Shown: in pieces, positions 53,322 to 62,159 of the stretch
Layout: the number at the start of each line of letters is the position of its first letter
Position numbering within the stretch: position 1 is the first letter of the stretch
From: Alteromonas oceanisediminis
Lineage (GTDB): Bacteria > Pseudomonadota > Gammaproteobacteria > Enterobacterales > Alteromonadaceae
Reading direction: 5' to 3'
DNA: 64,000 nt
NCBI RefSeq assembly: GCF_018474025.1
Contig: NZ_JAHCTA010000007.1
Coordinates: forward strand, 1-64,000
Position numbers and translations under genes: made by a program
Notes under the pieces: generated by a model
Told to the model about the DNA's origin: nothing
The model's database searches: none
What the model saw: the letters and a program-made list of their open reading frames with translations, nothing else

Positions 53322-56231
53322 TTAATAGAATGAGTAGTTAAAGTTCACCATGTAAGAAGGACCAAATGAACGACGTTGTCTCACGATGCCAGGGAAGCTG
53401 TCATCACTGGTTTCTTCGTCAACATCGGTCAAGTTAGTGCCTTGCAACGAGACACGCAGACCTTCTAACCATTCAATGTTGGTGTTGCCAGCAAAGTCAT
53501 AGCTGATTTGCGCATCAACCAAAGTGACGCCTTCGCGGGTCGCCTCAGCAATCTTATTTGAACCGCCACGCTCGTAGGTCAAGAAGTCAGAACGGTCAGT
53601 TGCGGCAACTCGCACCTCAAAACCATTCATTTCGTAGTAGGCCGTGAGTGACAAAATGTCATCAGACTGACCCGGGATCCGTGAGCCGTCATCCAATTCA
53701 GCATCCAAGAAAGTAGCTGATGCTGCCACACCAAAACCATCCAACGCATCGGCAAACATGCCAAATGGAATGTTGGCTGTTAATTCAAGCCCGGTAACAC
53801 TGCCTTCAAGCCCATCCTGAAAAGAAGAAGCGGTTCCCAAATCCGGTGGCGTTGCAATATCACCTGCAGAGTACTGAACATCGGCTGGGCCATAGGTACC
53901 ATCAACATCGATAACACGGTCATGGAACCCTGGGATAAAGTAGTTTGCGCCACCATTGGTGGGGTCATTCGTAAAATCAATCAACTCTTGAGAATTCAGG
54001 GTCAGGTTGACCAAATCTTTGTAGAACAGTGCGGCTGATACATAACCTTCGCCTTCGAAATAATACTCATAGGATATATCGAAGTTATTGGACTCAAGCG
54101 GACGAAGCTCAGGGTTACCACCAGCCTTCGACCAAGGTGAGCCGAACTCGCGAACGGCAGCTTCTGAGTTCGGGATCGTGATCAGCTCAATATTTTGGTT
54201 AAACTTCACGAAGGCTGACGCCTGCATCTGATCAATACGCGCGCGACTGATCGTTTTGTTAGCAGCGAAGCGCACAAACTGATTATCTGCCACTTCCATA
54301 CTGACGTTCAAACTCGGGAGCGTATGTGTGTAATCTGCTCCGCCGGTTACACGGCAGCTATCATCTACAACACCATCATCATTATCGTCACATACCGCAA
54401 AGTTGGCGCCAACGATACCAATGAACCCTGATGAAGTCTGATCGGTACGTACGTGTTGCAGCCCCACATTACCGCTCACCTCCATGCCGGCAAGTTCGGT
54501 GGTGAAGTCAGCCATTACATAGAAAGTTAAAACCTCCTCATCCACCGTATAGGTATCACCTAATCGATCCGGTTCCAGCAGACCCGCATCGTTTTGCGTG
54601 TAAGTACCGTCGTTATAAGGTGCAAAGCCGTCATAGGCGACAACATTACCAAAACCAGCCCAGCTTAGATCGGCTAAGCCAAACACATACTCTTGTGGAA
54701 TTGAAACGGAACCTGGATAGGCTTCATGAGTCGCAAAGAATCCCTTGTTAACCTTGTCTTTATAACGGTCACTGTAGTTTACACCCGCAGTAATGCCGGT
54801 AAAAAAGTCTCCATCGAGATAACCTTGTACTTCAAAACGCACCGTAGTGAGTTCTTCTTCAAAATCAGCAAAGTTTAAAAAGCCGTCTTGGGCGTTTAAG
54901 AAGGAGTACGGGTCGCCATTGGGGCGCAATACGTCTGTTTCGAACTGATCCGCCAGATTGGCTAAACCTCCACCCCACACCTGCGGGCCTGTGAGCTGTA
55001 ACAATGCAGGATCTGAGAAAGCGCCTAAGCCGCTTGAACCGGTAAAGAAAATTCCGTCAGGGCTCATCACAAATTGACGAGAGCCTAGTTGATCCTCAGA
55101 CAATGTGCCCGAACGCGCCAATCCGGCATAAGATTCACCGCGCAAGTCACGTTTTGAAGATTCGCTACGCGCTGCATCAATTTCAACGGTCCAGTCATCA
55201 GTCAGTGCATATTCAATGTTCACACCGTAAACATTTAAATCACCGTCTTTCTGTAACGGATCGGTACGCAGTACAGGGTTGGCATTAATTTGCGTACCTG
55301 TTGTGTTAGCCCCCGTACCCGTAACATTTGCGGAAGCAAAGGGTTCGATGAAACCACGCAGTACACCTGAATCTGAATAATCTATATCCAGAAAATCAAA
55401 AACCATGTCTATTTTATCGGTCGGACGATATTGTAAGATCGCACTAACGGTATCACGCTCTAGCACGGTGCTGATGGCTTGCGTGTCCAAACCGGTGGGA
55501 AGGATCTGACCAGCGTCGTTCTCGGCATAGCCCCACACACCGTATTTCTGTTGGTTATTGGGAGACTCTGTTGTTGCAATGGAAACCGCTAGGCCAATAG
55601 TATCGTCAGCAAACTTTTCTACAAATGACAATGCGAAGCGGTGGCCAGTGTCATCAAATTCTGGGTTGTCTGACTCATTACTGAGTTCATAATTGCCGTT
55701 GAGTGTTAAGGTTTCCTCAGCTTGCAATGGGCGAACTGTTTGTAAATCTACGGTACCACCAATACCTTGCACCAGCAGCGTTGCATCAGTGGTTTTATAA
55801 ATGGTCGCACCGGTCATAATTTCTGACGGATACAAATCATACTCAACACCACGGTTGTCACCGATACCAATTAATTCACGGCCATTCAATGAAGTACCCG
55901 TAAAATCTTCTTTGAAACCACGCACGGCAATACCGGACGTACGGCCACCCACACGTTCACCGGCCAAACCGGGTAATCGGGCCAGAGATTCGGCAATTGA
56001 GGAATCTGGTAATTTACCGATGTCTTCAGCTGAAATCGCTTCAACAATCGAACTGTTATCCATTTTCACCGCTTGGGCACGGATAAGTGACCCACGAATA
56101 CCCTTAACGGAAATGACTTCAACATTTTCGGCTGAGTCTTGTTGATCCTGAGCTAGCGCATGACCGGAACACATGGCTGCCGAAACGGCAACCGACAACA
56201 GTGCTGGTTTGAATAATTGTTTAGTCTTCAT
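53322..56231 (-). CDS. TonB-dependent receptor, Xanthomonas/Caulobacter type (969 aa)
   Basis: The signal peptide ends at ...GHALA. The TonB-box-like segment VEVISVKGIRGSL and the plug sequence IVEAISAEDIGKLPDSSIAES, ARLPGL, VRGF and VQGIGGTVDLQT are typical of the TonB-Xanth-Caul family, whose members often take up oligosaccharides. The barrel ends NFNYSFY. With the MFS carrier and alpha-glucosidase it would form the outer-membrane step of an alpha-glucoside pathway. The operator palindrome at 56320-56339 places it in the same predicted regulon. Confidence 0.93.
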   Translation of the reverse strand: MKTKQLFKPALLSVAVSAAMCSGHALAQDQQDSAENVEVISVKGIRGSLIRAQAVKMDNSSIVEAISAEDIGKLPDSSIAESLARLPGLAGERVGGRTSGIAVRGFKEDFTGTSLNGRELIGIGDNRGVEYDLYPSEIMTGATIYKTTDATLLVQGIGGTVDLQTVRPLQAEETLTLNGNYELSNESDNPEFDDTGHRFALSFVEKFADDTIGLAVSIATTESPNNQQKYGVWGYAENDAGQILPTGLDTQAISTVLERDTVSAILQYRPTDKIDMVFDFLDIDYSDSGVLRGFIEPFASANVTGTGANTTGTQINANPVLRTDPLQKDGDLNVYGVNIEYALTDDWTVEIDAARSESSKRDLRGESYAGLARSGTLSEDQLGSRQFVMSPDGIFFTGSSGLGAFSDPALLQLTGPQVWGGGLANLADQFETDVLRPNGDPYSFLNAQDGFLNFADFEEELTTVRFEVQGYLDGDFFTGITAGVNYSDRYKDKVNKGFFATHEAYPGSVSIPQEYVFGLADLSWAGFGNVVAYDGFAPYNDGTYTQNDAGLLEPDRLGDTYTVDEEVLTFYVMADFTTELAGMEVSGNVGLQHVRTDQTSSGFIGIVGANFAVCDDNDDGVVDDSCRVTGGADYTHTLPSLNVSMEVADNQFVRFAANKTISRARIDQMQASAFVKFNQNIELITIPNSEAAVREFGSPWSKAGGNPELRPLESNNFDISYEYYFEGEGYVSAALFYKDLVNLTLNSQELIDFTNDPTNGGANYFIPGFHDRVIDVDGTYGPADVQYSAGDIATPPDLGTASSFQDGLEGSVTGLELTANIPFGMFADALDGFGVAASATFLDAELDDGSRIPGQSDDILSLTAYYEMNGFEVRVAATDRSDFLTYERGGSNKIAEATREGVTLVDAQISYDFAGNTNIEWLEGLRVSLQGTNLTDVDEETSDDSFPGIVRQRRSFGPSYMVNFNYSFY

Positions 56232-56319
56232 TGTGTGTGCCTTTCTTCCACTGGTGTTTTAAGTTAATTGTGTTGCAACTTTGTTAATACTAGTTAACAA
56301 CTAAAACCCGATCAAGCAC

Positions 56320-56339
56320 TTTCTTAATTGTTTAAGAAA
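56320..56339. promoter_or_regulatory. LacI-type operator candidate upstream of the TonB receptor
   Basis: TTTCTTAA-TTGT-TTAAGAAA is a palindrome with perfect eight-base arms about 90 bases before the receptor start. Its core TCTTAA-N4-TTAAGA equals those at 47991 and 48316. Confidence 0.58.
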
Positions 56340-56478
56340 AATTTTGGAAAAAACGCAAAAGAGCTCACCAAAACCCCACAAACAATGCACTTAACGCTTT
56401 TAGCTCATACTGACTGTCATGGCGCTTTCGGCGTGTCGCTTTTGCGTAAAAAGGCGGAGTGCAAAATATCACGGGCTA

Positions 56479-56507
56479 TTTACGCCTTACACGATTACCC
56501 GTATACT
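56479..56507 (+). promoter_or_regulatory. Promoter of the first solute-binding-like gene
   Basis: TTTACG (56479-56484) and TATACT (56502-56507) are separated by exactly 17 bases. Transcription would start near 56514, downstream of the furthest-upstream start codon, which supports an inner GTG start. Confidence 0.55.
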
Positions 56508-56542
56508 TAAACGTTAAGTCGTATTCGTTTACAGTGGTACTT

Positions 56543-57337
56543 GTGCAGTCATTAAGATGTTTAGCAACTGGCGTGTTTACACTCACGTTAGCGAGTGCGC
56601 TGCTTTTCTTTAGCGTATTCAGTATGGCTGACACCAAAATTGAGCCAACCATTGTTTCGAAGACCTATTTGGTCGGGGTTGAAGATTTAGAATATTATCC
56701 ACTGTACACCTCGCATGAAAAATACCCTGACAAGGGTCTATTAATCACCCTGATCAAAGAGTTTGCCCGACAGAATAGTTTAGACTTTGAGTTTATCGCA
56801 TTACCCATCGGGCGGTTCAGCGCGTGGTTTGAAAGCGATAATATTGATTTTCGTTTACCGGATAACCCACACTGGCACTCAGATGATGCCGGACTGATCT
56901 TCTCTAAAAGCATTCTGTCCTTACGCACCGCTACTGTCGTTTTGGACTCGCGCAAAGACTGGAAACTCAATCAGTTTACGCGTATTGGTACACTACATGG
57001 CTTCGTTCCGAGTCCCCATTGGCAAGCACGGATAAACAACGGAGCATTGGAAATCAAAAGCGATAGCTCAATGATGATGTTGGTCAGAATGCTTTATTCC
57101 GACACGGTAGAAGGGTTGGATTTAGATATCTCCGTGGTAAAGCATTATGCAGATAAATTGGGTCAAGATACTGAAAAATTGGCTCTGGCTAAAAAAGTTA
57201 AGTCGCCCCGTCTTGGCTATTCGATGTCAACCAAACATTACCCAGAAGTGCTGACTGCACTAAACCAATTTGTTGATGGTCGTCGAGACTTGATTGAAGA
57301 ACTGCAAAAAAAATATCAGCTTGACGGCAGTTATTAG
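56543..57337 (+). CDS. Periplasmic solute-binding-like protein (SBP_bac_3 type)
   Basis: From GTG at 56543 the product has about 264 residues with a signal peptide (SLRCLATGVFTLTLASALLF..., cleaved near ...FSMA) and one amino-acid-binding-protein-like domain, with VGVEDLEYYPLY and VTLxG-like LITLIKEFARQNSLDFEF. The frame opens at 56459, but a promoter lies between, and GTG at 56534 is a second choice. No ABC permease or ATPase is nearby. Such orphan binding proteins are common in Alteromonadales and their ligands are unknown. Convergent with moeB three bases away. Confidence 0.75.
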   Translation: MQSLRCLATGVFTLTLASALLFFSVFSMADTKIEPTIVSKTYLVGVEDLEYYPLYTSHEKYPDKGLLITLIKEFARQNSLDFEFIALPIGRFSAWFESDNIDFRLPDNPHWHSDDAGLIFSKSILSLRTATVVLDSRKDWKLNQFTRIGTLHGFVPSPHWQARINNGALEIKSDSSMMMLVRMLYSDTVEGLDLDISVVKHYADKLGQDTEKLALAKKVKSPRLGYSMSTKHYPEVLTALNQFVDGRRDLIEELQKKYQLDGSY

Positions 57338-57340
57338 GCG

Positions 57341-58087
57341 CTAAGCGCAAACACGGCAGTGCGGGTTCGCTTCAACTTGGAACTGCCGCCATTCCGATCG
57401 CAATCCATCATAATGGTGCAGCTGGTTGATGGGTGAGCTTCCATAGCCTGTAACCAATTTAATTGCCTCCAATGCTTGCGTAGCCCCTATGATACCAACG
57501 ACGGGTGACATCACACCTGATTCAGAGCAGCTCAACTCAGGTTCATGAAATAGGCGGCTAATACACGCATAACAAGTAGATTTCAGCGAGCCGTTAACAC
57601 ACACAATGTGCCCTTCCAGTCGAATGGCCGCGCCAATGACCAACGGAATACGGTGCTGATAACATAATCGATTGAGCTGCAGTCGCGTCGGCAGATTGTC
57701 GGTGCAATCGAGCACAACATCGGCTTTCGCCAGTATTGGCACGAGATCGGGATCAGCTAACCGTTGACTCACTGTTTTGATCTGACAACGTGAATTGAAA
57801 TTTACCAGCGATAGCGCCGCAGATTCGACTTTTCGTTGCCCCAACCTTTGCTCATTGTGCAGCACCTGACGGGGTAAGTTACTTTCCTCCACACAGTCAT
57901 CATCAATCAGCGTTACGTGGCCAACCCCCGCTGCAACAAGGTATTGTGCGGCTGCACACCCAAGGCCGCCAAGCCCTACGATGACCGTATGGCTTTCAAA
58001 AAGCGTAGCCTGGCCTTCAATATCAAAATCCTGTAACTGGATCTGTCGGCTATAGCGCAGCGCATCAGCGCGAGTCATTGCTTTCAC
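57341..58087 (-). CDS. moeB: Molybdopterin-synthase adenylyltransferase MoeB (ThiF family)
   Basis: This 248-residue E1-like enzyme should adenylate the C-terminal glycine of MoaD. It has the ATP-binding GLGGLG (38-43), LIDDDCVEESNLPRQ and the zinc-binding cysteine pairs C172/C175 and C244/C247. Length and motifs match E. coli MoeB (249). The start overlaps moeA by four bases. ThiF in thiamine synthesis is a close relative, but linkage to moeA and the Moco role of MoaD favour MoeB. Confidence 0.93.
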   Translation of the reverse strand: MKAMTRADALRYSRQIQLQDFDIEGQATLFESHTVIVGLGGLGCAAAQYLVAAGVGHVTLIDDDCVEESNLPRQVLHNEQRLGQRKVESAALSLVNFNSRCQIKTVSQRLADPDLVPILAKADVVLDCTDNLPTRLQLNRLCYQHRIPLVIGAAIRLEGHIVCVNGSLKSTCYACISRLFHEPELSCSESGVMSPVVGIIGATQALEAIKLVTGYGSSPINQLHHYDGLRSEWRQFQVEANPHCRVCA

Positions 58088-59310
58088 GCGATAACCTGAC
58101 TAAACAATTCAATCGTGACATTCTCGCCTTTACTCACCGCCCCCTGCTCCTGCGGTAACACCGCGTAGCAATTACTCTTGGAAAAGCTAGACAGCACCCC
58201 TGAACTTTGTGAGCCCGAAGGGTAAACCATCAATTGCCCAACGTCGTTAGTGAAGCAACAGGCACGCTGAAAATCAGTACGGCCTTTCGATTTTCGAAAC
58301 GGCTGCGCGGCTTGTGCAATAAGACGAAGTGCAGGAATGCGCGCTTCACCAGACATAAGGGCTAAAGCAGGCTGTACAATGTGATCAAACGTTACTGCGC
58401 TTGACACTGGGTTGCCGGGAAGTCCAAAAAAAACGCTATCAGGAAGTGTTCCGAATGCGAGTGGTTTACCCGGTTTAATGGCCAGCTTCCAGAAATTAAC
58501 CTGCCCCATCGCCGATAACGCTTGTCGCGTGTAATCAGCCTCTCCGACCGACACGCCGCCGGAGGTGATCACGCAATCAGCCTGAGCATTGGCATACTTG
58601 AGAGCTTCTTCAATCGCTTTAGGTTGGTCTTTAATAATCCCCAAGTTCACGACTTGTGCGCCTAATCGCTGCAACATCGCGGTTAGCATCGGCGTATTGC
58701 TGTCAAAAATATGCCCTTCAATAAAGCTGTTTCCGGGGGATAAAAGCTCATCGCCGGTTGCGAACACAGCTACGTTGACCGGACGAAATACCGTTACTTG
58801 ATTGACGCCTAATGAAGCCAACAATCCGATATCTACTGCCGATAATCGCTTGCCCTTGGCACATACTATGCTGCCTGAAGTGATATCGCCGCCCGCTTTT
58901 CGTACCGCTTCACCTTCGCTTACGGGTGCATTTAACACTAACAAATCGCCGTCAATGGCAGTGTTCTCCTGCATCACAACCGTGTCTGCATTAGGCGGTA
59001 ACAAAGCGCCCGTCATAATTCTCACACAATTACCTGTAGACAGCGCTCCCTTGTAGGGATTACCTGCAAAACTTTTTCCAACAACGCGCAGCGCGTCAAC
59101 TTTGCTTAGATCGGCATGCCGAAACGCATAGCCATCCATCGCTGAATTGTCGAAGCTTGGAATATTCATCGGCGACATGATGTCTTGGCTAAGTACCCGT
59201 CCTAACGCCTCAGTCAAATTGCACGTCTGAATTTCATCGACAGGGGTGATAAGTTCGGTGATACGTTGAATGGCTTCGTCAATGGGCATTAAAGACGGCT
59301 TTTTCGACAT
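58084..59310 (-). CDS. moeA: Molybdopterin molybdenumtransferase MoeA
   Basis: MoeA inserts molybdate into adenylated molybdopterin. The 408-residue protein (411 in E. coli) has the family's MNIPSFDNSAMDGYA start region, MTGALLPPNAD, VAVFATGDELL, GGVSVGEADYTR and FGLPGNPVS motifs in order. It is translationally coupled to moeB. Together with moaB-E and modABC elsewhere in the window it covers most of the Moco pathway. Confidence 0.95.
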   Translation of the reverse strand: MSKKPSLMPIDEAIQRITELITPVDEIQTCNLTEALGRVLSQDIMSPMNIPSFDNSAMDGYAFRHADLSKVDALRVVGKSFAGNPYKGALSTGNCVRIMTGALLPPNADTVVMQENTAIDGDLLVLNAPVSEGEAVRKAGGDITSGSIVCAKGKRLSAVDIGLLASLGVNQVTVFRPVNVAVFATGDELLSPGNSFIEGHIFDSNTPMLTAMLQRLGAQVVNLGIIKDQPKAIEEALKYANAQADCVITSGGVSVGEADYTRQALSAMGQVNFWKLAIKPGKPLAFGTLPDSVFFGLPGNPVSSAVTFDHIVQPALALMSGEARIPALRLIAQAAQPFRKSKGRTDFQRACCFTNDVGQLMVYPSGSQSSGVLSSFSKSNCYAVLPQEQGAVSKGENVTIELFSQVIA

Positions 59311-59494
59311 AACGTGCAGTCTCCAGGATCAAGTTATCATCTAAGGCGGTCATCATCTTAACAGGATCTAAGGCCCTAAGCCTGTTGAACTTTACCAGAC
59401 ATATTTTGTTTAAGTCTCTGACTGGCGACCCTAGTGTTAATCCGTGTACTCGACTAAGATTAATACACCGCTTTTTGCCACTACATTAATCGCA

Positions 59495-60292
59495 ATGGAT
59501 CTGTTTCGACTGTTCGTTCTCTCAATAACGCTTGTTTACGCTGCCTCCGTTGCGGCAGGCTCTCGCGTGATAACGGTGGCGGGAGATGATTGGTGCCCCG
59601 TTAACTGCTCTGAAAAGAGTGTCGATAAAGGTTTTATGATCGATGCCGCCACACAAATTCTGGCGCTAGAAGGTTACACGGTCAATTATATAGAAATGCC
59701 GTGGACGCGAGCGATCAAACTGGCAAGAGATGGCGAGATCGACGCCGTCGTCGGTGCATTTGAAGGCGACGCCCCTGACTTCGTTTTCTCAAACTCGCCC
59801 TTACTTTACTTAAGCCCGAACAGTTTGTTCGTGAAAAGTGATACCGAGTGGGAATATAACGGTATAAGCTCGCTAAATGATGTAAGGCTTGGCGTTATCA
59901 GCGGCTACGATTATGGCGCAGTGATGAACGATTATATTCGCTCCAGATTGTTTTACGATAACAACCGCATGATCCAAGTGTTCGGTGATAACGCAACCAA
60001 ACGAAATATCGATTTACTGCGTTTGGGCCGTGTCGACGTCATTGTAGAGAATGCGATTGTATTTTGGTATCAAGTTGCTGATGACGGTGATGCCAATCGG
60101 TTTCGGGAAGTTTCCACGGGCGACAGCCCCAAGGCGTGTCACATTGCGTTCTCCCCAGTGATCAAGGATGCCAATGAGCTGGTTAATGCGTTTGATCGAG
60201 GCTACCATCGTCTTCAGCAACAGCAAACTTTGCAGAGCATTGCCGAAAAATACAGCATTGATAAAAAGTATTTAAGCCCAGCCTATCAGTAG
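59495..60292 (+). CDS. Periplasmic solute-binding-like protein (transporter substrate-binding domain)
   Basis: From the ATG at 59495 this 265-residue precursor has a signal peptide (LFRLFVLSITLVYAASVAAG) and an SBP_bac_3-like domain: DDWCPVNC near the start, GFMIDAATQIL, EMPWTRAIKLARDGEIDAVVG and LGVISGYDYG. The frame opens 17 codons earlier at 59444; the inner ATG gives the better signal peptide. No transporter genes adjoin it. It is divergent from moeA across about 180 bases. Confidence 0.8.
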   Translation: MDLFRLFVLSITLVYAASVAAGSRVITVAGDDWCPVNCSEKSVDKGFMIDAATQILALEGYTVNYIEMPWTRAIKLARDGEIDAVVGAFEGDAPDFVFSNSPLLYLSPNSLFVKSDTEWEYNGISSLNDVRLGVISGYDYGAVMNDYIRSRLFYDNNRMIQVFGDNATKRNIDLLRLGRVDVIVENAIVFWYQVADDGDANRFREVSTGDSPKACHIAFSPVIKDANELVNAFDRGYHRLQQQQTLQSIAEKYSIDKKYLSPAYQ

Positions 60293-60390
60293 GTACTCGG
60301 CCGACTCACACACTCTCTGAAAAATCTGCGTTATACTCAGTGCCATCACTGGTACGTCCCAGTATTCATTAAGCGAAGAGGAAAGATTCT

Positions 60391-61134
60391 GTGCCACAAA
60401 CCATCACGATCATTACTGGCGCAAGCATGGGCATTGGTTTAGCCATTGCCCAACAGCAAGTACGCGAGGGCGCTTTTGTGTTCAATCTTGATCAACAGGA
60501 TTTTTGCCAACCCTTGGAAAATGCATCGTGGCTCCCCTGTGACGTAAGCAACGTAAACCAAGTACGCCGGCTCATCAACCAGTGTGCAGCAACAACAGGC
60601 CGTATCGACCGGTTGGTGTGCAATGCAGGTATCCACCTATCTGCCACCATTGAAGAAACCGGCGAAGCGATGCTTGATAAGGTGTTCGCCGTGAATGTCA
60701 AAGGCGCTTACGCGGCAATACAAGCCGTGTTACCCATCATGCGTGAGCAAGAACGGGGCGCTATCGTATTAATGGGGTCCGACCAATCTGTGGTCGGCAA
60801 GCGCAGTGCCTTTGCTTACGGTATGAGTAAAGCAGCCCTGGCGTCGATGGCTAAGACAACGGCACTTGATTATGCAGCGTTCAATATTCGTGTGAATGCA
60901 GTATGCCCTGGCACCATCGAAACCCCCTTGTTTCACGCTGCCATCGATCGGTATGTGGCGAAAACAGGGAAAGACAAAAAACAAGTGGTTAGGGATGAAG
61001 CCGCTGAACAACCTTTGAACACATTAGGTCAGCCTGACGATGTTGCCGCCTTAACCGGATTTCTCTTGAGTGAGCAAGCGCGCTTTATCACCGGAAGCCT
61101 ACATGCAGTCGACGGTGGGTACACGGCAGGTTAA
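60391..61134 (+). CDS. SDR family oxidoreductase
   Basis: This 247-residue classical short-chain dehydrogenase has the cofactor loop TGASMGIG (9-16), NAG (78-80), catalytic S130, Y143 and K147 (YGMSK) and the PGTIETP segment. It should act in the cytosol on an alcohol or ketone with NAD(P)H; the substrate is not evident. A GTG start at 60391 has GAGGAAAG upstream. It stands alone between the binding protein and the lipoprotein gene. Confidence 0.9.
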   Translation: MPQTITIITGASMGIGLAIAQQQVREGAFVFNLDQQDFCQPLENASWLPCDVSNVNQVRRLINQCAATTGRIDRLVCNAGIHLSATIEETGEAMLDKVFAVNVKGAYAAIQAVLPIMREQERGAIVLMGSDQSVVGKRSAFAYGMSKAALASMAKTTALDYAAFNIRVNAVCPGTIETPLFHAAIDRYVAKTGKDKKQVVRDEAAEQPLNTLGQPDDVAALTGFLLSEQARFITGSLHAVDGGYTAG

Positions 61135-61303
61135 TCTTTGGTATGAGCCACAGCCACCCACCAGCCACCTCACCTATCCCACTGATATTTAATCATAAAT
61201 TTTCCTGAAACTGCAATTTCAGATTTCTTCAATAAACATTAATTGCAAACGGGGCCGTTTGTATCACGATGGAACTGCATGTCTCACAACTTAAGGAAAA
61301 AAC

Positions 61304-61597
61304 ATGACACATCGTACTTCACATCTGGTTTTTGCTGGGCTATTTTCATGTGCATCATTTGTAATGATATCTGGTTGCCAAAGCACCCAAACCTCCGCGA
61401 CTCCCTCTGATCCGAAAAGCGTTGCTGCGCTAGATAGTGATGATGGTGTAGTATGCAAAATGGAAAGGCGTGTAGGCTCAAATATGATGACCCGCGTTTG
61501 TCGCACAGCCGAAGAACGTGCGGCCCAAGAAGAAGCTGCGCGCGAGGGGATGTTACGCCTACAAGGCGGAAGCATGACGACTGGCGCAGATGGCTAA
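61304..61597 (+). CDS. Small lipoprotein, hypothetical
   Basis: This 97-residue precursor has a lipobox VMISGC (lipid Cys at residue 25). The mature part carries VCKMERRVGSNMMTRVCRT, a two-cysteine motif seen in small lipoproteins of uncertain role, and an Ala/Glu-rich helix. AAGG precedes the ATG. It overlaps the start of the next gene by eight bases, so the two are probably co-translated. Confidence 0.72.
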   Translation: MTHRTSHLVFAGLFSCASFVMISGCQSTQTSATPSDPKSVAALDSDDGVVCKMERRVGSNMMTRVCRTAEERAAQEEAAREGMLRLQGGSMTTGADG

Positions 61598-62087
61598 CCT
61601 CCTAAGCTGGAAACGGTTGATGAAAAATACATTGATGATTAAGGCAACGTTAGCAGGCTTTTTCAGCCTGCTACTTGCCCCTACTGTGCTAGCCAATTCA
61701 GACCCAGTCATACTCAAAACGGCCGTGGTTCAAACGTTGTTGGTGCCCGAAAACGAGGATTCGCTGTCATGGGAACGTACATTCCCTGAAACGCTAGTGA
61801 TGTCTCGGGAATTAGAACGCGCGGGCATTCGAGGGTGTGGTATATTCAGCTTCAACATTGGCAAAGACGGTCAGGCCAATGACATTGAAACCGAAGCATC
61901 AGCACCCAGCTTTGGGCTAAGCCGTCTGGCCAAAGATTATTTGAGAGAATGGCGCTGGAAGCCCAAACAGAACGGCGGGATTGAAGAGCGCGTTTTACTG
62001 CGTCTGGATTTTTGTATTACCGGCGAAACACAGGAAGAAGCTCAGCAGTATTGCCAGTATCAAGCGACGTTGCAATGCAAAAAGTGA
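61590..62087 (+). CDS. Exported TonB-C-like protein
   Basis: This protein of up to 165 residues has an N-terminal signal (KNTLMIKATLAGFFSLLLAPTVLA) and a C-terminal segment resembling the TonB C-terminal fold (GIFSFNIGKDGQANDIETEAS, YLREWRWKPKQNGG), without the proline-rich spacer of true TonB. ATG at 61590 or an inner ATG at 61620 could be the start. It is the second gene of a cluster with a lipoprotein and a CadC-like regulator. It may be a periplasmic partner of outer-membrane complexes; that role is inferred. Confidence 0.68.
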   Translation: MANLLSWKRLMKNTLMIKATLAGFFSLLLAPTVLANSDPVILKTAVVQTLLVPENEDSLSWERTFPETLVMSRELERAGIRGCGIFSFNIGKDGQANDIETEASAPSFGLSRLAKDYLREWRWKPKQNGGIEERVLLRLDFCITGETQEEAQQYCQYQATLQCKK

Positions 62088-62159
62088 ACACCGGGTGGCG
62101 GGTTCTTTGCACAGTTCAATTAATACGTATCGATGTAAACCAACAGCATTTGCCGCATT

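Noticed and set aside
61205-61222. Inverted repeat CTGAAA...TTTCAG before the small lipoprotein gene
   Set aside because: A six-base AT-rich stem without a clear T run is not enough for a terminator or regulator site.
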